This document shows positions 1-4,588 of a stretch of DNA of 6,952 bases, one piece after another. The stretch spans positions 1-6,952 of the forward strand of contig WTCK01000095.1 of NCBI GenBank assembly GCA_013138615.1, written 5' to 3'. The notes beneath the pieces were generated by a model that was not told the origin of the DNA, searched no databases, and worked only from the letters and a program-made list of their open reading frames with translations. Each line of letters begins with the position of its first letter. Within the stretch, counting starts at the first letter, position 1. Both the position numbers and the translations under genes were made by a program. Source of the stretch: Candidatus Thorarchaeota archaeon (GTDB lineage Archaea; Asgardarchaeota; Thorarchaeia; Thorarchaeales; Thorarchaeaceae).

Positions 1-346
1 CAGTTCCCCTGAAAACGGGGTTCGTGATTACGCTTCGCCAACCTTCCATAACACCGAAGATTGGGCTGAGGCCTCTTCCAGTAAAGTAGTACGAGGCGCC
101 TGACCTGGGCATTGAAAGCATCAGACACATGAGAGCAATTGCTTCAAAGAATACCGTGCCAGCACCTATTGCAAACATAGTTGTAATGTGTGCACCAGGG
201 AACCATGTCGAGATCTGTGGTCCAGCAACATGGAACCACGGACCCAACGTTAGGGCTATCGGTAGAAGCAAAGCCATTCCTGTGCCTACTTCCTTAACTA
301 GGCCAGAGCTTTCTCGCACGAATAGGAGTTTATCCTCCTCACTCAT
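1..346 (-). CDS. APC-superfamily amino acid permease, N-terminal part (runs off left edge)
   Basis: This is the first 115 codons of an integral membrane transporter that continues beyond the window. After a charged N-terminus (MSEEDKLLFVRESSGLVKE), a glycine-containing hydrophobic stretch at residues about 20-45 fits TM1. A second hydrophobic stretch at about 55-79 fits TM2. It is followed by the loop MPRSGASYYFTGRGLSPIFG, the pattern seen after TM2 in amino acid permeases of the APC superfamily ('P-R-S-G-x-x-Y', then an aromatic, then 'G...G'). Family members are proton- or sodium-coupled amino acid or polyamine importers or exchangers, and the substrate cannot be told from this end. The ATG at 346-344 has a GGAG ribosome site ten bases upstream (360-357) and a TATA-like box about 80 bases upstream. 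A plus-strand reading frame over the same bases looks like an antisense shadow, because the minus frame gives a coherent membrane topology. Confidence 0.85.
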   Translation of the reverse strand, partial: MSEEDKLLFVRESSGLVKEVGTGMALLLPIALTLGPWFHVAGPQISTWFPGAHITTMFAIGAGTVFFEAIALMCLMLSMPRSGASYYFTGRGLSPIFGVMEGWRSVITNPVFRGT

Positions 347-374
347 TGCGTATTTTCTCCATTATTTTTCTCTC

Positions 375-400
375 TCACGGCCGAAAGAACTTCTCCGTGA
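375..400 (-). repeat. Inverted repeat in the permease leader
   Basis: TCACGG (375-380) and CCGTGA (395-400) are exact reverse complements separated by 14 bases, with flanking TCTC/GAGA that could lengthen the stem across a bulge. It sits just downstream of the predicted transcription start and upstream of the GGAG site. It could be a leader hairpin or a two-half-site operator, since the half-site centres are 20 bp apart, about two helical turns. A chance match is also possible. Confidence 0.35.
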
Positions 401-422
401 TAACAGAGAACCAAGGTAAACG

Positions 423-431
423 CATATTTAA
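423..431 (-). promoter_or_regulatory. TATA-like box of the permease gene
   Basis: On the minus strand this reads TTAAATATG. With usual archaeal spacing (box centre about 26 bases upstream) transcription would start near position 401, giving a leader of about 55 bases that contains an inverted repeat and a GGAG ribosome site. The same bases read on the plus strand (CATATTTAA) could also act as a box for a doubtful 26-codon frame at 455-535. Confidence 0.45.
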
Positions 432-600
432 CACTTAAGGCTGAAGGTGAGACCATGAATTTTGCGCGTTTATTCCTCACCAACACGGCCCCTAGAAGCA
501 CTTTACGGGGTGATTTGTTAGTGCGGAAATGTTAAGCATAAGTTAAACCAGAATGCCCAAACGCATCTAAAGTGTCTTGAAGCGTGCTTGTTTGCAGCAT

Positions 601-1386
601 CTAGTCGGATTCCGATAGTTGGTCGAAGAACTCTTCATCTAACAGATAGACGTCGACACTTCTGAACCGCACTCCGGTCCTACTCTCAAATAATATGTTG
701 AGAACTATGTCGATGTCCATTATATGAACCGGGGGTACTGACACCTTGATTTCATTCACTGCGTAGCCAAGAGCTTCTTTCTTGCCCTCTTTCGATACAA
801 CGCCATTACTGATGAGCACGCCTTGATTCGCGCTGACTGTTGGCAGTATTCCGCGAATCTCAGAGATCACTTCGCGGCCAATGGGCTGATCAAGCGCACA
901 TTTCTTCGCATAGACTACGACAGGTGAGCGCCCGCCATCATCAAGCCAAGAAGTTAACATGACAACAGAGTGTTCATTGCGATGAATTACTTTCGTATCT
1001 TTGTATCGAGCCCTAATGTTTGCCAGAATAATCTTAGCAAGCTTCTCGAAACCATCCATGTCTAGCTTGGCGATAGCTTGACGCAACTCCCTTCGCGTGG
1101 CAAGGTTGAACTCATCGGCACGAGCTCGAACTTCAACAATGAGATCCTCGTCAATTGCGCCCTCACACAAATCATTGTAGCGATAGAGCCCGGGCGCTGT
1201 TCTTATGAAATACGGCAGCCGATTGCCTACTAGGGCTTGTCTTCTTTCGATGGATAGAGAAGCAGAAACTGAGGCGGGATCCCGCTGAAGTGCTTCCGCG
1301 ATTTTTTTGTAATGTATGGCTTCAGCGCGAGCGTGCTCGGCAAGCCATTCCTTGAGGGTTAATCTTGATTCACTCGGTTCCGTCAC
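601..1386 (-). CDS. HARE-HTH-like winged helix fused to an Mrr-like restriction endonuclease fold
   Basis: 261 residues if started at GTG 1386. Residues about 9-72 match the HARE-HTH pattern: a helix, then IHYKKIAEAL, a helix with SVSASLSIERR, and the wing PYFIRTAPGLYRYN. Residues about 108-210 resemble the Mrr catalytic fold: DMDGFEKLAKIIL, a DDGG turn (149-152), a strand ending VVVYAKK (156-162), then a helix-strand-helix ending NQGVLISNGVVSKEGKKEA. Active Mrr enzymes usually have an Asp after the GG turn and a Q-x-K strand. Here the positions read GGRSP and YAK, so the lysine is kept but the Asp and Gln appear lost. It may bind DNA without cutting. HARE-HTH fused to restriction-type domains is a known architecture. 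The start is uncertain: TTG 1398 adds four residues, but a TATA-like box at 1412-1419 predicts transcription from about 1389, which favours a near-leaderless GTG. Confidence 0.7.
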   Translation of the reverse strand: MTEPSESRLTLKEWLAEHARAEAIHYKKIAEALQRDPASVSASLSIERRQALVGNRLPYFIRTAPGLYRYNDLCEGAIDEDLIVEVRARADEFNLATRRELRQAIAKLDMDGFEKLAKIILANIRARYKDTKVIHRNEHSVVMLTSWLDDGGRSPVVVYAKKCALDQPIGREVISEIRGILPTVSANQGVLISNGVVSKEGKKEALGYAVNEIKVSVPPVHIMDIDIVLNILFESRTGVRFRSVDVYLLDEEFFDQLSESD

Positions 1387-1411
1387 TTTGCTCAGCAACC
1401 AGTTTCAATGT

Positions 1412-1419
1412 CTATTAAA
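1412..1419 (-). promoter_or_regulatory. TATA-like box of the HARE/Mrr-like gene
   Basis: The minus strand reads TTTAATAG inside CTTTAATAGACA. Standard spacing puts the transcription start near 1389, only about three bases before GTG 1386 and downstream of TTG 1398. This is the main reason for choosing the GTG start. Confidence 0.4.
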
Positions 1420-1464
1420 GATTGAACTCGAATCCTTTCTTGACGCGTTCAGTATCTATCATAT

Positions 1465-1476
1465 CACCTAAAGGTG
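1465..1476. repeat. Short palindrome in the divergent promoter interval
   Basis: CACCT and AGGTG are exact reverse complements around a two-base AA centre. It lies between the two divergent TATA-like boxes (1412-1419 and 1499-1508), where an operator could serve both genes. The loop is too short for a hairpin, so a protein-binding site is the more natural reading. At 12 bp, chance cannot be excluded. Confidence 0.3.
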
Positions 1477-1498
1477 TAGGCCCCACATCATTAGACTT

Positions 1499-1508
1499 AA
1501 TTTAAACT
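1499..1508 (+). promoter_or_regulatory. TATA-like box of the ubiquitin-like gene
   Basis: AATTTAAACT lies about 40 bases before ATG 1544. Its centre predicts transcription from about 1530, leaving a short leader that just includes the GGTGG ribosome-site candidate at 1534-1538. Confidence 0.45.
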
Positions 1509-1517
1509 TTAACTATG

Positions 1518-1538
1518 CCACCCCAGACCATCTGGTGG
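1518..1538 (+). repeat. Inverted repeat overlapping the ribosome site of the ubiquitin-like gene
   Basis: CCACC (1518-1522) pairs with GGTGG (1534-1538), and inside them AGA (1525-1527) pairs with TCT (1531-1533) around CCA, leaving CC bulged. An alternative exact pairing is CCAGA (1523-1527) with TCTGG (1531-1535). The right arm is the probable Shine-Dalgarno element, and the predicted transcription start falls inside the repeat, so an operator at the start site is more likely than a full RNA hairpin. Confidence 0.35.
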
Positions 1539-1543
1539 ATGTA

Positions 1544-1834
1544 ATGACCCAAATTTACGTGAAGCTGATGCATAAAGGGCTAAAATCCCATGAACATGAT
1601 AAGTTCAGCTTCGAAACGGCATCGAATTCCACCGTCAGAGACCTGATCAACGAGCTTCATGAGGAGTACGGTGAAAAATTCGAAGTGTATCTAGGTGATA
1701 CAAAGAATAGGACACTGAAGCGTGACACGGTGGTCATTGTTAATGGCAAGAATATAGTTGCACATCAGGGAGAGCAGACGCGCCTATCAAACGGCGACTT
1801 GATAGTATTCATGATAGCTGCGGTGGGCGGCTGA
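1544..1834 (+). CDS. Ubiquitin-like beta-grasp protein with C-terminal diglycine (MoaD/ThiS/SAMP-like)
   Basis: A 96-residue protein with the beta-grasp order of MoaD/ThiS/SAMP proteins: strand QIYVKLM (3-9), a second strand KFSFETA (20-26), helix STVRDLINELHEEYGEKF (29-46), strand TVVIVNGKNI (62-71), then a turn and last strand LSNGDLIVFMIAAVGG (81-96). The exposed terminal Gly-Gly at 95-96 is the feature activated by E1-like enzymes. In MoaD the glycine receives sulfur for molybdopterin synthesis, and in archaeal SAMPs it can also be joined to lysines of target proteins. The NG-x-x-I...G...L-x-x-GD pattern is typical of the MoaD side. ATG 1544 is chosen over GTG 1535 because GGTGG (1534-1538) is spaced five bases before it. 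No E1, MoaE or JAMM protease gene is in the window, so sulfur carrier and protein modifier remain equally open. Confidence 0.8.
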   Translation: MTQIYVKLMHKGLKSHEHDKFSFETASNSTVRDLINELHEEYGEKFEVYLGDTKNRTLKRDTVVIVNGKNIVAHQGEQTRLSNGDLIVFMIAAVGG

Positions 1835-1863
1835 GGTCTTTGCCTTAGTTTCGAAGCCGATTC

Positions 1864-3060
1864 TCAGTCTTCAGGAATATAATAGGGATCAAGGATTTCT
1901 TCATCAACAAGTCCTGCAGACACAGCCATGAGTTCAGCAACGTCTAGGACTCTGATTGCTGCATCAGCCTCGTACGTTGCATGAGTCAGATTCATCTCGC
2001 ATGCGGGACATATGGTTGACACTATCTCGGCGCCAGTCGCCAATACGTCATTGAGGCGCTCGCGAGACACTGCCTGAGAATAATCGGGGTACATCAGCTT
2101 GACCCCGCCTCCACCACCACAGCAAAATGACTCCGCTTTCTTTCGACTCATCTCCACAAACTCAAGTCCAGGGATAGCATTCAACACCTTTCGAGGAGGC
2201 TCGTAGATATCCCGATACCTGCCAATCTCACACGGGTCGTGGTATGTTACACGTTTTGTCACTTTGTGAGTGAGCTTGATTTTCTTCTTCTCGACAATCT
2301 CCTCTAGGATCTCACTTGTATGGCGCACCTTGATTGGCAACTTCTCGATCCCAAGGATTCGGGGGTATTCTTCGTCGAAGGCTCTGAAACAAGACGGACA
2401 GGGTGTGATAATCTCCTTAACACCGCGGTCCTGCATCTTTTTCAGCTGTGCTGAAACCATCTTCTTGGCCTCAGCCATATTTCCAGTTATCCAAAGGGGA
2501 GTTCCACAGCATGTCTGCTCATCTCCAAGGAAATCCAGATCATAACCAGCCGCTTGGAGCAGCTGTACTAAGATTCTCGTCTTCTCTTTGAACCGGTGGC
2601 TTGCAAGACAGCCTGGATAGAATAGGATGCCTGAACCCTTCTTAAACTCAAGACCTTCAGCCCATTTTGCATGAAATGCAGGACTATCGCCAAAGATGTT
2701 TCCCTTCTCAGTAGCCAGGGACGCCATCTCATTTCCGGCTTCGGGAATCTTCACGCCATGGTCCACAAAGTCAGCACGCATTGCCTTTGTTATTTCGATT
2801 ATATCAATTTGAGCGGCTTTCTTGCATTCCTCTCTGCATCGGGCACAGAGAAAGCAGCCGAAGATTCTCTCGGCGAGATCCTCAGTATACTCCAGTTTTC
2901 CTTCTAGGAGGGCACGTGCGATTAGCATTCTGCCGCGCGCAGTTGATGACTCCCACTTCTGTGTGAATATCTCAGGACAGCGCTCATTGAAATCGAAGCC
3001 CCGACAGAACTCACACCTGCCGCACGCATAGATCATCTCTGCGTACTCTTCAATTCTCAT
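1864..3060 (-). CDS. HdrD/GlpC/GlcF-like iron-sulfur protein with two CCG domains
   Basis: 398 residues, soluble, no transmembrane segment seen. The N-terminus carries two [4Fe-4S] ferredoxin-type sites: C13, C16, C19 and C28 before Pro29 (an eight-residue gap before the last Cys instead of three), and C69, C72, C75, C79. Two CCG domains follow. C151, C184-C185-G and C221-x-x-C224 form the first; C277, C313-C314-G and C351-x-x-C354 form the second. Spacings fit the CX31-39CCX35-36CXXC pattern of heterodisulfide reductase subunits, whose noncubane clusters act on disulfides. Relatives include HdrD, GlpC, GlcF and LutA, which accept electrons from a flavoprotein partner. The upstream FAD oxidase gene overlaps by four bases (ATGA), with AGGAGG (3073-3068) inside its end, so the two are translationally coupled. 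The final acceptor (heterodisulfide, another thiol or a quinone) cannot be read from sequence. Confidence 0.88.
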   Translation of the reverse strand: MRIEEYAEMIYACGRCEFCRGFDFNERCPEIFTQKWESSTARGRMLIARALLEGKLEYTEDLAERIFGCFLCARCREECKKAAQIDIIEITKAMRADFVDHGVKIPEAGNEMASLATEKGNIFGDSPAFHAKWAEGLEFKKGSGILFYPGCLASHRFKEKTRILVQLLQAAGYDLDFLGDEQTCCGTPLWITGNMAEAKKMVSAQLKKMQDRGVKEIITPCPSCFRAFDEEYPRILGIEKLPIKVRHTSEILEEIVEKKKIKLTHKVTKRVTYHDPCEIGRYRDIYEPPRKVLNAIPGLEFVEMSRKKAESFCCGGGGGVKLMYPDYSQAVSRERLNDVLATGAEIVSTICPACEMNLTHATYEADAAIRVLDVAELMAVSAGLVDEEILDPYYIPED

Positions 3061-4439
3061 AGCAGCTCCTCCTTTGGGATGAAGATGCCACGTTGCAGTA
3101 TGTTCTTTGGATCCACTGCTTTCTTGAGTACCTTGAGTAGACGATAGTATCCGGTGTTTCGAGCCTCAACAATCGGTCTAAGTCCCTCTCGTCCACCAAT
3201 GCCATATGGAACAACTGGACCACTGAGTACAAGCTCATTGATCTCCTCAGCGAGCTTCATTATCATCTCAGATTCTTCTGGCTCCTTGTAGTTCGTGACC
3301 ATGAATGCGAGACAATCACGTGGCAGGAAATTCCCTCCAAACCCGGCTTTCGTGTATCCTCGTTTCTCGATAAGTTCCTCTTTCCAAATCTTGTAGATGG
3401 TCCCAATGTCGTCAATCCGCAGAGACCCTGAACCAAAGAAGTGCCACACCCCTGTGGCGAATATGTCGGTGAGACCTGTCAGGATTCCATCGAAGTAACC
3501 ATTCGCGGGTTCTGAATCGCCGAACACTCCTCCAAGTTCCTTCACCTTCTCAATCACACGCTCTTTTCTGTGCTCAACGATTTCCTTCTCATATCCAAAG
3601 ACATCCATCATTAGCAAGAATACATCTGGGGCGGAGGGGTCCACCCAGAGATAGGCGCCCTGAAGGTATTCGTCACCCACATGGCGGTTGATGAAGTGTC
3701 CGAACTCTATGACCTTGTCAAGGCTGTCCATTGTGGCTAGGAGTCGCTCCTTGAAATCTGTCGCAGGTCGGATTCGCAGAGTCAGCTCCGTACAGATACC
3801 CAGAATGCCCTCGGCACCGATAAACAACCCGGCCAAGTCAGGACCTAAGCACTGCCTCTTGAACTTGCCAGCGCTTGGCCAGGCCGCCGAGCCGGTTTCC
3901 ACAACTTCACCATTGGGCAGAACCATCTCCAACGTGATTATGTCCTGATTGCCATGGAAGCCAAACTTTGCTGTGCCATGGGGACCGCCGCCACCCTTCA
4001 TGACTGACCCACCAATCGTCATTGCAGGACCACCTGCTTCGCTACAGAGGTAAGTAAGTCCCTGTTTTCTGAGTTCGAAATCCAGTTTCGCCCATGTGCA
4101 ATTCGGTTGAACTGTGGCTGTTAGGTCGCGCTCGTTTATCTCTACTATGGCATTCAAGAAGGATAGGTCAAGCATCATGCCAGGTTCCTGAGCAAGATAG
4201 GCATCCCAGTGTGAGGTTCCTCCGCCTCGAATGTATATGGGCACGTCATGCTCGTTGGCAATCTTCAGAATCGCCTGAATCTCCTCGCGGCTCTTTGGCA
4301 TGACAACGTGAGTTGGGAGTTTCTCCTTTGCAGGACTGAGGTCTCGCCCATAAGGAATCAAGTCAAAGTGCTTGTCACTTACACGATCAGAACCAACAAC
4401 TTCAACCAAGAGCTTGGTTATTTTGCCAACATTGACCAT
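3057..4439 (-). CDS. FAD-linked oxidase, GlcD/VAO family, partner of the HdrD-like protein
   Basis: 460 residues from ATG 4439. The FAD-binding PCMH domain spans about 40-225: LPTHVVMPKSREEIQAILKI, then the IRGGGTSHW loop (70-78) that wraps the FAD diphosphate, the segment MTIGGSVMKGGGGPHGTAKFG (140-160), and GPDLAGLFIGAEGILGICTE (199-218). The C-terminal FAD-oxidase cap ends VDPKNILQRGIF, equivalent to the usual DP-x-x-I-L-N-P-G. The family oxidises 2-hydroxyacids (glycolate, D-lactate, 2-hydroxyglutarate) or alcohols/phenols; the substrate is not evident. It is the first gene of a two-gene operon, and its CCG partner should take the electrons. GTG 4478 would add 13 residues. ATG 4439 is preferred because GGAAGTGG (4453-4446) lies six bases upstream and the protein then starts at its first family-like helix. 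Confidence 0.88.
   Translation of the reverse strand: MVNVGKITKLLVEVVGSDRVSDKHFDLIPYGRDLSPAKEKLPTHVVMPKSREEIQAILKIANEHDVPIYIRGGGTSHWDAYLAQEPGMMLDLSFLNAIVEINERDLTATVQPNCTWAKLDFELRKQGLTYLCSEAGGPAMTIGGSVMKGGGGPHGTAKFGFHGNQDIITLEMVLPNGEVVETGSAAWPSAGKFKRQCLGPDLAGLFIGAEGILGICTELTLRIRPATDFKERLLATMDSLDKVIEFGHFINRHVGDEYLQGAYLWVDPSAPDVFLLMMDVFGYEKEIVEHRKERVIEKVKELGGVFGDSEPANGYFDGILTGLTDIFATGVWHFFGSGSLRIDDIGTIYKIWKEELIEKRGYTKAGFGGNFLPRDCLAFMVTNYKEPEESEMIMKLAEEINELVLSGPVVPYGIGGREGLRPIVEARNTGYYRLLKVLKKAVDPKNILQRGIFIPKEELL
3066..3075 (-). promoter_or_regulatory. Strong Shine-Dalgarno for the HdrD-like gene, inside the FAD oxidase gene
   Basis: The minus strand reads AAAGGAGGAG shortly before ATG 3060. These bases also encode the P-K-E-E near the end of the FAD oxidase. 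With the ATGA stop/start overlap this shows that the second gene is translated by coupling or reinitiation, keeping the two products in step. Confidence 0.8.
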
Positions 4440-4512
4440 ATCTTGCCACTTCCTTCGGGCATAACCCGATTGGGTCACGCTCGCAGCTTGGTACTCTACG
4501 ACTACATCCGCA

Positions 4513-4521
4513 TTAATTAAA
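4513..4521 (-). promoter_or_regulatory. TATA-like box of the FAD oxidase/HdrD-like operon
   Basis: The minus strand reads TTTAATTAA, predicting transcription from about 4491 and a leader of roughly 50 bases to ATG 4439. A second weaker candidate (CTTTAAGTT, 4532-4524) lies just upstream of it. It faces away from the UroD-family promoter about 45 bases to the right. Confidence 0.5.
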
Positions 4522-4558
4522 CTAACTTAAAGCCCAAAATGACTGATATTCACAGGTC

Positions 4559-4568
4559 TTTTTAATAT
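4559..4568 (+). promoter_or_regulatory. TATA-like box of the UroD-family gene (leaderless start)
   Basis: TTTTTAATAT is centred about 25 bases before ATG 4589, so the predicted transcription start coincides with the start codon. No Shine-Dalgarno sequence lies before the ATG, which agrees with a leaderless mRNA. This is the cleanest archaeal promoter in the window. Confidence 0.6.
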
Positions 4569-4588
4569 GGAAAACGAGTGCAGACAAC

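Larger units (their letters stand above)
347..600. other. Intergenic interval between the permease and the HARE/Mrr-like gene
   Basis: About 254 bases with no convincing gene. It holds the permease promoter and leader at its left side and the 3' flank of the HARE/Mrr-like gene at its right side. A 26-codon plus-strand frame (455-535) has a reasonable GGTGA ribosome site but no recognisable product. No tRNA, CRISPR or strong hairpin-plus-T terminator was seen; the only short stem noted near the right side is CCCC (489-492) with GGGG (507-510). Confidence 0.6.

Noticed and set aside
129..419. Plus-strand 96-codon open frame
   Set aside because: It is antisense to the permease N-terminus and its own leader; the minus frame gives clear TM segments and the APC loop motif, while the plus frame resembles no family.
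2270..3031. Several plus-strand open frames of 61-91 codons
   Set aside because: All lie inside the HdrD-like gene, whose cysteine motifs are fully conserved on the minus strand; these frames are shadows.
3050..3238. Minus-strand 62-codon frame at the 3' end of the FAD oxidase
   Set aside because: It is out of frame with both coupled genes across their junction and would conflict with the ATGA overlap and the AGGAGG site.
3688..4520. Plus-strand frames of 69-90 codons opposite the FAD oxidase
   Set aside because: Antisense to the strongly recognisable FAD-binding domain; no family resemblance or promoter of their own.
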